Positions 38,937 through 49,559 of a stretch of 64,000 nucleotides of DNA are shown here, piece by piece. The position numbers were made by a program, and so were the translations under genes. The stretch is taken from positions 1,257,501-1,321,500 of the forward strand of contig OY741266.1 in the NCBI GenBank assembly GCA_963514095.1, written 5' to 3'. The notes under the pieces are model-generated. The model did not search any database. It saw only the letters and a list, made by a program, of their open reading frames with translations, and was not told where the DNA came from. The stretch comes from Eutrigla gurnardus (taxonomy: Eukaryota > Chordata > Actinopteri > Perciformes > Triglidae). How positions within the stretch are numbered: the stretch's first letter is position 1; each line of letters starts with the position of its first letter.

Positions 38937-40281
38937 TGTTGGGGATGTAGCAGGAGCAGATTTGGTTATCAACAGCTAATTATTAATGTCAATATGATTA
39001 TCGATATTAATAATTATATTTAATATATTATCATGATATAATCATGAATAAACGGGGCACCACCCTGGGATCAGGGAAAAGATAACCAAAAACTGTATTC
39101 AGTCTCAATATAAAGGTTTTTCTACTCACATGCCAATCATCGTGATCATTGGCATAGAAGTATAAGAACAATCGAACAATTAAAAAGGCGTGAAATTCGA
39201 GCACTAGCCTTCACAACCTGCTGTTATCCAGTGACATATACACAACAAGCACAAGAGACCGCTAGTTATAATATAATAAGATTTATTAAAATCAGTAATA
39301 ATGATCACAATCAATAACACTGCAATTAACAAAGCCTTATTACCTAACTACCTAACACACAAAGCTAAGCTAAACAAAGGAAGAGACACACGTGGAGTGT
39401 GTGCGTGTGTGTGTGTGTGCGTGTGTGTGTGCGTGTGTGTGTGTGTGTGGGGAGAGAGAGAGAGAGAGAGAGAGATGGCCGGGCGCGACCACCAGATGGA
39501 GCTATTCCTCACAGCGTTCAGGGGCGGAGCCACTGACGTCATATAGAATGGCGAGAGAGGGAGAGAGAGCGAGAGATGGCCGGGTACAGCCACCAGATGG
39601 AGCTATGTCCTCAGCGTCCGGATACGGAAACAGCTGGGGGAGGATACGTGTGGGGGCGGTGTATGTGTGTGCGTGTTAGCCAGAACAAAGAGAGAGAGAA
39701 CGCGCGCGTAATACACAAAGGATCAGTAAGCTATTACCATCACACGGGAGCCCGTGAATGAACTGGCGTTCGTTCGGCGGGACCCCGGTCTTTTAACTGA
39801 TGGTGGATCACTTACTGAGCTCGTGAATGTGTCCGAGGTTGGACACGCATTGTTACCGAGATGAAACCCAGTGGCCTGGGTGCACAATCAGCATTCAAAT
39901 ACAACAACACAGAAAACAACGGACTCAGCGGTCCGTGATCAAAACTTAAAGCACGTTAACAAGAATTACAAGCATATCCTACACTATCAAACTTATGTCT
40001 CTGCCCAGACTGATAGCCTCTTACTGGTGTCGTTGCGTAGGCTGCGAGTCCGTCCCGGCGATGGCGGGCGGCGACGGTAGTTCGGGAGTCCCGGTGGCAG
40101 CGGGGGCCGTGATGAGTCGGCTGAGTCCAGACAAGAGCGGGGCGATTTTCCTCTCGTTGATCAAGCTCGAATAAAGAAAACAGTTCGTGTTTGTTCCTTC
40201 CGCGGGCAACAATCGCGGCTTGGCGATTTGGTCAGCTGACTTCAGACAGGAGCTGGTAGCTGGAATGCAGGAACCGGTTTG
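38937..40281 (-). repeat. Second LTR copy, lacking its last ~0.3 kb
   Basis: Matches 33982-35305 from TGTTGGGGATG to GGAACCGGTTT, with one 90-bp unit instead of two and with the ~75-bp segment missing from LTR 1. It ends abruptly and passes via 'gtccgc' to atctctatctcaatg of the LINE tail. Contains a (GT)n/(GA)n stretch at 39399-39475. Confidence 0.9.
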
Positions 40282-40345
40282 TCCGCATCTCTATCTCAAT
40301 GTGATTCTTCCCTTGTTAAATAAAGGTAAAATAAAAAATTACTTT
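40282..40345 (+). pseudogene. 3' tail of the host LINE
   Basis: ATCTCTATCTCAATGTGATT followed by cttgttaaataaaggtaaaataaaa is the expected end of this LINE type after its '...tgtaaaagagatct' 3' UTR. It shows that everything from 33982 to 40281 was inserted into, or duplicated within, a single LINE copy. ATCTC at both edges is compatible with a target duplication of 4-5 bp. Confidence 0.8.
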
Positions 40346-40721
40346 GTAAGCAGATTTTGACAACATTTTATGCATTTTGTTGACTGAATTTATTCGCAAA
40401 ATTTTGGCCAAAACGATGACTTTAACCCTTGCGTTGTCCTCTGGGTGAAGGTGACCCATTGGCTTTTGTGTGTGTGCGTGCATGCGTGAAGTAGGATTTG
40501 TTGTTGTGCATGACATTTGTGATTCTTAAAAGGGTTATCTTTTGTTTTTGAATGACAGGAAGAAAGTAAGAATAAAGGGAAAAGTGACACAAACGCATAT
40601 CACAGAGCCACTTTATTATTTTAGTTATCCTTTTCTTTGTTGTCATCGTAACATAAGATCACAAAAAAGCACACATCGCTTTAGTCAGTTCTGTAGATTT
40701 CGTCGGACCCATTTCTCTAGG
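40346..40721. other. Right flank of the nested stack
   Basis: Contains GCAAAATTTTGGCCAAAACG followed by atgact at 40395-40420, the same motif as at 25872-25897 on the left flank. Nothing else recognised. Confidence 0.5.
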
Positions 40722-41007
40722 GCAGGGCTATTCAATTAGTTTTGAATGAGGGCCGGTTGATATAAATGATCCAAAATGAGGGGCTGGAAAAATATGGCTT
40801 AAAAATGATGAGCATCGCATTAATAGCTACAGATACTGAAAAAACACTACATTGACATATGAGTGCATATATTGTCTTATTTTATCAAGTACAATGTAAG
40901 TCATATGTTTACTCAAATTTCAACAGCTTGACAGTTCATATAGGTTAGAAATAGGCTAACTCCACAGCTTATCAAAAAACAAACCTTATTTAATTAACAT
41001 AGGCTGC
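40722..41007. mobile_element. Possible hAT-type end fragment
   Basis: GGCAGGGCTATTCAATTAGT followed by gagggccggttg resembles a common vertebrate hAT terminus. No matching right end was found; the ERV LTR begins at 41008. Confidence 0.35.
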
Positions 41008-41494
41008 TGTGGAAGAAAACTCTTCAGGTCCAATTCTGTGGCTGGTTCAAATGAGGTTTAATCACTGACAGTGGAGAAAAGACGATGTCGCGTTGCCACA
41101 CAGTCCATTCTAAATCCTCTGAGGTGAGGGATAACTTTATACAGAACCAAAGGGGCAGGTCTAAACAGTGGATTTACATAGATTCAATACGCGTCTCTCC
41201 CAAGAGGAAGAGACGTCCTGAGACAACATAAAGGTGTGACTTCCCTCGGAACAGCTGGGTTCTTTCTACATAGTGTCACAACAGGGGCCATTCATGAAGG
41301 CCTTGATCAAGTATGTGAGATGAAGGTGTTTCGGAGACGGTCCAGGAAGGGGGACAGATCAAAGGGTCTTTTCATCAAGACGGCAAGGGTTAACACAATG
41401 GAAAACAGCTCAGCAGGACATTTGATGTTTAGAGAGAAAGGAACATTATACCAAAACCAAATAAGAATTGTAAGGTAACACAATTTCTTCTACA
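41008..41494 (-). repeat. ERV 3' LTR (minus sense)
   Basis: 487 bp; both termini are closely matched by the LTR at 47531, the centre much less so. A purine tract lies just outside on the interior side. Confidence 0.88.
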
Positions 41495-42281
41495 ATTCCC
41501 CATTTTGTCCTATAGGACAACACTAAATACACAAGAAAATGTAATCAAGTGAAGTAAGAAAATTACAATACATCAATTCTACACAAATTGTCGAAAACAT
41601 CATGAAATAATTCTTTAGGTACGTCGTGAGTAGTTCATTGAGTAGTCACCTTAGCTGTAATAATTTTACACATTGCTCTGATACAAGAAAAAATAATAAG
41701 GGGTAATAAAAAACCAGATTATTCCAACATAACAACAAAAACATCTATTCTATATTCGTTTCCAATCATTCAAAAGTTTTGCTAATATTGCTGGTGTGCA
41801 CCTCATCAGTATTGTGTTGAATGCGTGCAATGATAATCTGTCACATAAGTACAACATTCAACACAAATCACAAAATGGGCAGAGTCATCAGTGGGAAGAG
41901 TTCATCATGTGTAACCGTTATGGTTAGAATTCAAGCTTTTGTCAGCTATCATTCTAGGCAGGTTGATATAAGTGTTTGTAGAAATAATTTGGTCACGTGT
42001 GAGAAATGTATCGGGTCCAGTTTCCCGTCTCTGTTGAAGGATGGAGCATTCAAGCAGGGATGAGATGTTGCTAATATGCTTCTTTTTTTTTTTTTGGTAG
42101 CTCTGTGGTTTCAGTATTAAGAGGGGGATCTTCCAAAGCAACCTTCTGTCCCCATTGCTTAATACTGGTACTGCAAGGGAGCCACAGAAGTGATAATCCG
42201 GTCACAAGCAGCAGCCATGTTGGTGTCCTCCATCAGCATCTGGTCAGAACAGCACCGCTCCGGGTTGTCCTCCTGCTGGGC

Positions 42282-42375
42282 TGTTGATCTTCACTGGTCC
42301 ATGTTGGCATCCCGCTGAGCTGTTGATCTTCACTGGTCCATGTTGGCATCCCGCTGAGCTGTTGATCTTCTGCAG
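42282..42375. repeat. 39-bp tandem repeat, about 2.3 copies
   Basis: 'ctgttgatcttcactggtcc' plus 'atgttggcatcccgctgag' repeated directly in the 3' part of the ERV interior. Confidence 0.9.
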
Positions 42376-42559
42376 CGTGACGAGTGGATCCATGTGGGGT
42401 ATCCTTCACACTTCATGACAGTGTTGTTGGTCAGCAGTATTTGAGATGGACCGGTCCACCTGGGCTGGAGAGCGTTCCTTCACTTGAACTGCTTCAGTGT
42501 TGAAATCACCAGGCTGGAGGTTGTGATAGTCCCCGTCAGTGGGAGGTGTCTGGGCTGCG

Positions 42560-42750
42560 ATCACCTGTTAGTGCAGAGCTTAGACAGAAGAACACAGTTC
42601 CTTGCAGAGTTCTCGTGTGATAGAGGAGTTGAAATGGGTGCCGTCGTCGCTGTTAATCCAGCGTGGGATCCCAAACAGGCAGACAATGTCTCTGAGGAGC
42701 AGGGTAGTCACTGTTGTGGTGTCTGCTTTTCTGTTTGCAAAAACTTCAGT
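42560..42750 (-). pseudogene. ERV integrase core remnant
   Basis: The minus strand reads EVFANRKADTTTVTTLLLRD, then IVCLFGIPRWINSDDGTHFN and SSITRELCKEL, matching the retroviral integrase core around the second catalytic Asp (SDDGTHF in place of the usual SDNG/SDQG). A stop follows shortly, before the catalytic Glu helix. Inactive. Confidence 0.75.
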
Positions 42751-43274
42751 CTATGTTGAAAACATATGATTAAAAAAAACAATAACAATAACATGTGAAC
42801 ATATGACTTTGTACAAAGTCAATCAGCATATTTACAAAAGAGGTGAGATTCTAGGATCTCAAATAGGGGACCAATTGCATAACCTGAGTCAAGTGTAGGG
42901 CTCTCTGATTCCCACAATGCACATAGACTAAAACGCAGAATCTGACAAGAATACCTGTAAAACGTGGAATTTCGTGGAATTTGTCAAAATCTGAAAATCA
43001 ATGTTTTCTCGAACATTATAAGAGTTTGTTACCATACCTAAGCTGAAAGAAAAAGGGGGGGGGGGTAAACGTTGTGTAATCAACGGGAACACCGCCTCAT
43101 CCAGAAAAGTGAAACATAAATAGAAGCGAGTGGATTGACAGATACGCTGATTTTAGACACAGCGAAAGTCAGGGGCAGGGGACTGCTAGAAATTTCTTTA
43201 TTTTGATCTATCACCTACACGATTAGACACTATTTGATGAAAAAATGCTATAAAATTGTAAAATACTGAATTTC

Positions 43275-43645
43275 TATAAATGAAAACGGAAAACAGAATT
43301 TTGAAAAATGAGAACGGAAAACAAAATTTAGAAACATTTAAACGGAATACACAGAAGTTCGAAAAATGGAAAACAGAAAGCATGGAATTTAGGAAAAAAA
43401 CAATAAAATGGAAAATAAAAAATGTAGAAAAATTAAACTGGAAAAAAGAATTTAGAAAAATTAAACAGAAACCGGGATTTAGAAAAATTAAAACGGGAAG
43501 TACGGAATTTGGGAAAAATTATATGGGAAAACATGGAATTTAGAAAAAAAAAAAATGGAAATCAGAATTTAGAAAATTAAAATGGAGAGCACGAAATTCT
43601 GGAAAAATAAATGGAATCTTGAAAAATTAAAACGGATTTCATAGG
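43275..43645. repeat. Degenerate A-rich minisatellite
   Basis: About a dozen imperfect units of the form 'ggaaaacagaatttagaaaaattaa' (roughly 25-35 bp), all with A-rich strand bias, inside the ERV pol region. Confidence 0.8.
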
Positions 43646-43856
43646 GTTCTAGTCAAGTGCTCCAGTGGGAGAGCGGTATGAGCTACCATCTATAAACAAA
43701 TTAACTCAGGTTTTGCAAGTGGTGTGTCTAGTAGTTCGGGACGGGGTGAGCATAATGATCAACTAAGATCAACTTTCACAACTATATGGCTTGCCATCAA
43801 TTAGGGAAGGAAGGAGGGAAACAGAGTTAAGAGGTGATCAGCGCTCAATAGTAAGG

Positions 43857-44165
43857 TTAGATTTGGAAAGAAGGGTGAAAAAAATGTTGCGCTTCAGAGC
43901 GTAAGACAACATGGGAGACAGAGTGGGGGCAAATAGTGTTTAGTGGAGATCTCAGTAGCATGGAGGAGGTGGTTTCCACAGCGTGACTGAAATAAAAAAA
44001 ATACAGAGATCTGGGATGAACAGAACAGGAGGAGAGGATAGTGGTTGGATCTGGCTTATAACTTGTCTTATTTGTTTTTTTTTTTGGTATGGGCAAAATG
44101 GGAGTGTTACAGAGGCTGGAGGTAGCTATTATTATGCCTTGTTCTAACAGGGACTCTATCACAGG
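43857..44165 (-). pseudogene. ERV reverse transcriptase entry remnant
   Basis: VIESLLEQGIIIATSSLCNT then PILPIPKKK matches the gammaretrovirus-like start of RT ('...LLEQGI... S..NTPILPV.KP'). The frame decays within 30 codons after that. The YxDD region was not found. Confidence 0.7.
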
Positions 44166-44895
44166 TGCAATTCCAAGTTCTGTGTCAGGTTTAAGGGGAT
44201 ACTGGCGTTTCTTTGGGAGTGGTTTATCTGGGTTGACATTAATTTTTTTACACTAGAAGCAGAAAGAATCAGTCCCACATCATTAGGGTGGGAGGAACAC
44301 AAAGCAGGAGGGATCTGGGATGAAGATGGAAGGAGGTTGTAGATGGAGAAATAGGCTGGGGGGCTAGGTGTGGTTCTGTCTGTGACAGAGTTGAAAAGAT
44401 AACAGGTTGTGGGTCAAAAGAGACACACAGGATGTACCCCAAAGAGCCAACCTTGTACAGTGGTAACTAGCTACATTATCACAAAATGTTTTGTCATTAC
44501 AACATTGGAATAACTTTACCATCTTGCCCAGCTCCAAGGTGTCGTATTTGTTAGCAGTAGCTACTGTGATATGGGGAACACCGTCATCCTTCTGAAACAT
44601 AGGTTGTTGAGTGAGAGATAGTTTTACATTGAGTGCAATCCCTCCATGACAAAAATATATATCATTATCATGCAAGAGGTTGCTCTTTCATCTTGCTCAG
44701 CTTTTTGAGTATACTCAGAATTTGGAACTGCATCGTGATGAGCTAGACAATGGAGTGAGGGAAACCAGAGCATAGAGTCAGATATTTCAGAAATCAGCCA
44801 AGAAAGGAAAGGAGAAGTGGGTTGTTTGGTTATATGATTATAGATTGTTTGAAGTTTTAAAGAAAGTTGAGGAGAGGGCAACTGCCAAGCATAGG

Positions 44896-45100
44896 TCACT
44901 GATCGGGAAACCTGTTGTAGCATAGAAAACACAGTATTAACATTAGCATCAGGTACATCAAGATATACCCCATAAGGGGTGCATTAATGGTGCAGCCAAA
45001 TTGACATAATAAATCACGACCCAGTAAGTTCAGAGGGGTATCAGTAGCCATTAGAAAGGCATGTTCTCTAGATAGGGGGCCTAATTCCACTGTCATTGGA
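44896..45100 (-). pseudogene. ERV protease C-terminal remnant
   Basis: The minus-strand frame includes HAFLMATDTPLNLLGRDLLC then QFGCTINAP. 'LLGRDLL' is the conserved C-terminal block of retroviral aspartic proteases, usually followed by the pro-RT junction. The DTG active site is not seen in this frame. Confidence 0.7.
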
Positions 45101-45234
45101 GCACTGGGTTTTGTTTAGTGGTGCCGGAGACGCCTACTGTGTTTACAACCTCAGAGGACAATTCAACGTTTCAAGTTACAATTCAAGTCTTTAGGATTGA
45201 TGGCAAGTCAGTTAATTTATCCCTCTTTTTTTTT

Positions 45235-46310
45235 TTTTTTAGAAGAGAGAAAAAATAAAAGAAAAATGTACAAGCGAAAATAATAATGAAACACTAATAA
45301 AAAAATAAGATGAAATAAAAATTAAAACATAATTATTAACGAGAAATTTAAAAATGAAAATAGTACATTTAAAAATTAAAAAAACTAATATTAACAAAAG
45401 GTAAAAATGAATTCACATAGACAAAAAAAAAAAAAAACCCCAGCAAACTAGTTAAGATAAACAATAACACTTAAAGGACAAGGTACTAACAGTATGTGAA
45501 ACCTGAAGTAATAAAATAGAAAAATAATGTATTTACAAAAAGACTAAAATAGCAACAGGTAGGTTGCTGAAAATGTGAAAATGCATTAAAACAGACAGAC
45601 AACCAACTAGTTACAGAAGCAATACTGCTAAACAGTGTTGTGCCTGAACCTGTTCATTGAATGATAGTTCTTGAACTCGTTCATATTTTGGGAAGAACGT
45701 GAACTGAAAGTACTGTATTTCTGCCTGATGAACGCTACTGTGAATGCGTTCATCCTGGTGTCTGTGAACGCTCTCTCAGTTTAACTCCATTTAATAGGGT
45801 GCCAGATTTGTATAGAGCATTCCAGGCAAAAACCAGGCCAAAATAAAAAATAATAATAAAGATAAAAATGAAATACAGTGAAAATAAAATACAATTGAAA
45901 CAAAAATATTATAAAATGATTAACGAGAAAATAATAATAGTACTAAATATAAAAAAAAATAAAAGGGGGCAAATGAATTGATACAGAAACAACCGGCTCA
46001 AAAGAAATGATAATACTAGAAGGATAAGGTACAGTATTAGTTATGAGAAACAAGAAATCATAAAATTGAAAAAATGAAATATTTACAAAAAAAAATACTA
46101 AAATAACAGAATGTAGGTAGGGTGAAGTGAATTAAAAAAATTAAACAAATCAACAGGCTAAAAAGAAGCCAGAATACTAAAAGAACCAACAATTTAACTA
46201 TAGTAAAGAACAAAAGAGTAAATAACAAAAGGGCAGGGTGGGGAAAATTAATTAAAACAGACACACAACCCAACTAGCTAAAGAAGTGATATTACACAGT
46301 GAAGAAAAAT
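45235..46310. repeat. AT-rich degenerate duplication in the ERV gag region
   Basis: Two related A-rich blocks, about 45240-45640 and 45840-46310, share phrases such as 'aataaaataca', 'taacgagaaa', 'gataaggtac', 'caaccaactag' in the same order. Between them lies a 'gttcattgaatgatagttct' motif reminiscent of a hAT end (45637-45800). No Gag could be read. Confidence 0.55.
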
Positions 46311-46559
46311 TTGTATTTACATGAAAATAAAGTGCTCTTAGTCACGTGGTTTATCGCAAAACAGCAGTTGTGAATCACAGTGAACAAAAGGTTATTAACT
46401 AACGGATAAGGAATTAGAGCTGGAATGTTGTGTTCAATTGTAACCTCCTGAACAACTACTCAATTCTAGCAATAACTTCTCACAGTAAGAAAACAACATT
46501 TTTATGGCCGCAGCGGGCCTTAAATCACATCAAAACTCAAATACACAACATTGACAAAC

Positions 46560-47280
46560 AAGACGTTACAATGAGCTCATACAACTGTCAAACCGGTTAT
46601 AAACACCTCATTCATTCCATATAACAATCTTTTACAAAGAGAAACACTGAAATCCATAAGATCAAAGAGAGTTTCACCATGCAAATCGTCAAACTACAAT
46701 AGGAATTATGATACTCTGTACGGTAGACTGGTTACTCCAATACACTAATATCCACCTCATATAAGAATCCGTTACACAGAGAAACTCTCAGACTCACAAG
46801 GTCACGGAGAATTCCACTATGCAAAGTGTTCTCATACTACAATAGGAATTATGATACTCTGTATGGCAGACTGGTTACTCCATACACTAATATCCACCTC
46901 ATATAAGAAACCGTTACACAGAGAAACTCTCAGACTCATAAGGTCACGGAGAATTTCACTGTGCAAAGCGTTCTCATACTACAATAGGAATTATGATACT
47001 CTAGTGTCAGACTGATTCACTCCACTAATAATATCCACCTCATATAAGAATCTGTTACATGGAGAAACACTCAGACCCATAAGGTCACGGAGAATTCCAC
47101 CATGCAAAGTGTTCATATACTACCAATAGGAATCACGATAATCTGTATGGTAGCCTGGTTACTCCAATACAATATTATCCACCTCATATAATAAACCGTT
47201 ACACAGAGAAAAACTCAAACCCATAAGGTCACTTCATAGAGAATCGCACCATGTAATCCGTCATTATACTACAAAAGGCC
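46560..47280. repeat. ~142-bp tandem repeats in the ERV 5' leader
   Basis: 'aggaattatgatactct' recurs at about 46702, 46845, 46986 and (variant) 47129, spacing 141-143 bp. Each unit also has 'tatccacctcatataagaa', 'gagaaactctcagac' and 'ggtcacggagaattcca'. About 4-5 copies, increasingly degenerate to the left, directly downstream (minus sense) of the primer site. Confidence 0.9.
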
Positions 47281-47530
47281 TTTTTGCTTAAAACTCACCA
47301 GAACCACCTGCAGTCAACCGCTGCTATTTGAAAATTTAAATCGCGTTACCTGGGTCTATGGAAGATCCGGACCTGAGACAGGGCATTGTGAATATCAGCA
47401 AAAGTTAGGAATTTTACAAGAGGCTTCCTTTACCCTTTGAATTTGGCGCCGATTGCTAATATTCAAAATCACTCCCTCCAGTCCAGACATCCTCTAGCCC
47501 AGGGTTAGCGAGCTGCCGACAACGCCATAT

Positions 47531-48017
47531 TGTGGAAGAAAACTCTTCAGGTCCAATTCAGTGGCTGGTTCAAATGAGGTTTAATCACTGACAGTGGAGA
47601 AAAGAAATTCACAGTGTATCTATGAAGATCCAGTCTCTCGAATGGCCTGGCCGAGTTGGATTTAGACAGAACAGTCGAGAGAACAAAAGGGAAGGTGTCA
47701 TGGGTGGATTTGCACTAAATCAACACATGTCTCTCTGCAGAGGAAGAGACATCTGTTGATATCTACAAGGTGTGACCGTTCTCGGGAGAGTTAGACGATG
47801 TCACTACAGGGGTCACTCATCGGGCCTTGATCAATGTATGAAAGACGAATTTTACGGCGACAGTTCAGGAAGAGGAAAAGATCAAAGAGTCTTTTCATCA
47901 AGACTGCAAGGGTTAAATTCAATAGAAACAGCTCAGCAGGACATTTGATGTTCCCGAGAGAAAGGAACATTAGAAAGAAACAAATAAGAAAACTAAGGTA
48001 ACACATTTTCTTCTACA
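47531..48017 (-). repeat. ERV 5' LTR (minus sense)
   Basis: 487 bp, same ends as 41008-41494. The primer-binding site lies at 47513-47527 (plus strand CTGCCGACAACGCCA). Confidence 0.88.
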
Positions 48018-48275
48018 GTGGATTGCTCTCTGGTAGCTCTGCGGGTTCTTCCATGAACACAGGAGCAGTCTCAGGGGGCTGGAGGTCTGGGGCTGGCTCC
48101 TGTTCGGCAATAGAGCTGACATTACAGGAGGGGCTGATGAAACCTGACAGAGAGCTGGTGTCGCTGTCCTCATCCTCGCCAGCATTCCCTCGGGGAGGGG
48201 TTTCATCCCTCTGTCCAGAGGAAGGGGGGCCACCAGTGGTTCTGAAACCTGCAGTCCTCTCTCAGTGATTGGCCT

Positions 48276-49559
48276 TTATTCAGAGCGATGGACAGTTTTC
48301 TGCTGTTCTGGATTGGATCGGGACTGGATCTTGTATACTGTGCCGACATTATCCAGACATTTTACCACTTGGTAGACTGTTGATTCCCAGACATCTTGGA
48401 TTTTTCTTCGTCCTAGTACATGATTCTTCCGATAAACCAGAGTGCCCACTGGAAGGATGGATGTGGTTGTTGGGGGTTGGCGCTGCTCTCTGGTTGTGGC
48501 AGCTGCCTCCAAATGCTTTCTACCTGCCACATACACAGAAGCCAAATGGTCTTGATGTTTGGTTACCCAGTCCTCTGGTGTAATCGAAGCTGGCTCTTCA
48601 TCAGCTAGTCCCAGTAGTAGATCAACAGGTAGCTGGGGCTTCTGGCCAAACATCAGTTCATATGGTGAATGACCAGTTGACTGGTGGACTGTTGTATTGT
48701 AGGCAAACACCAACTGGGGGAGCATTTGGGGCCATTTTCGCTTCTTCTCTCCGGGGAGGCAGCGCAAGAGATCAAAAAGGGTTCGATTAAACCTCTCACA
48801 CTGTCCATTTCCCTCTGGATGGTAAGGGGTCGTCCTGCTTTTTGCAATCCCATACAGCTGGCAAAGGCGTTTGAGTAGTTCACCTTCAAAGTTGTGGCCT
48901 TGGTCTGAATGGATTCGTTTAGGCACTCCATAGGTGTAAAACCACTTTTCTGTGAGGATTTTGACAACAGTATGGGCCTTCTGGTCTGATGTTGGATATG
49001 CTTGCATGAATTTGGAGAAAATGTCGGTCACGACCAATACATGTTCTTTCCCGTCACTGGCTTTTTCCAAGGTGGTAAAGTCAATGGCAACTACCTCTAA
49101 GGGTTTGGAGGCCGTCAGGTGTCCCATGAATGTCCGGACTGAGGGCCGCACTGCTTTGGCGATGACACAACCTTCACATTCTTTGCACCACTGTTCAATG
49201 TCTGAACGCTTATTGGGCCAGTAGCATCTTTCCCTGACTAAGGCCATCGTCCTTTCTGCCCCCTGGTGGCCGTGATTGTCATGTAAACTGGTCAGTACCT
49301 CTGCCTGTAATGCTTTTGGTAATAGCAGCTGGTAAATCATCTGTCGGTTTGGGGGCATCTGTACCTCTCGGTAAAGCACATTGTCCTTCTCCCCGATTCT
49401 CCTCCATGGTCGGGCAAGCTCCAAAACCTGGTCGGGTTCTCTGGACCGTTCTGCTCTGTTTGGGGGGTGTCCTCTCTTCCAGTAGGGGAGAAATGCTTCG
49501 ACCACTGGGTCTGTAGCTTGCAGGGCCCTCAGGTCAGCCTTCTCCCGCACAGGAGCTGC
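48276..49559 (-). pseudogene. Gypsy integrase and pol C-terminus
   Basis: The frame is open for over 420 codons. It has the HHCC zinc finger (LHDNHGHQGAERT ... CKECEGCVIAK), the catalytic triad regions VVAIDFTTLEKAS (Asp), IHSDQGHNFEGE (Asp) and YHPEGNGQCERFNRTL (Glu), and a C-terminal module TLVYRKNHVLGRRKIQDVWE. No chromodomain was seen. The apparent first methionine at 49640 lies in the inserted hAT, so the real N-terminal continuation is on the other side of it at 50637. Past 48276 the reading shifts and ends in a Pro/Ser-rich tail. Confidence 0.93.

Larger units (their letters stand above)
41008..48017 (-). mobile_element. Decayed endogenous retrovirus-like provirus
   Basis: Two LTRs of 487 bp each (41008-41494 and 47531-48017), TGTGGAAGAAAAC...TTCTTCTACA, enclose a 6-kb interior. 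On the minus strand AAAATGGGGAAT precedes the LTR at 41494 (purine tract) and TGGCGTTGTCGGCAG follows the LTR at 47531 (primer site, tRNA-Ser-like), so the element reads right to left. Protease, RT and integrase remnants occur in the right order; gag and env were not recognised. The interior is AT-rich and full of stops. The flanking bases do not show a matching target duplication, and the LTRs are very divergent from each other in their middle parts. Confidence 0.85.

Noticed and set aside
45637..45800. hAT-like terminus (cagtgttgtgcctgaac...)
   Set aside because: Only one end could be seen and no target duplication, so it is mentioned within the AT-rich block and not called as an element.
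46560..47280. CRISPR-like or centromeric array
   Set aside because: Only four to five 142-bp units without spacers, in the leader of a provirus.
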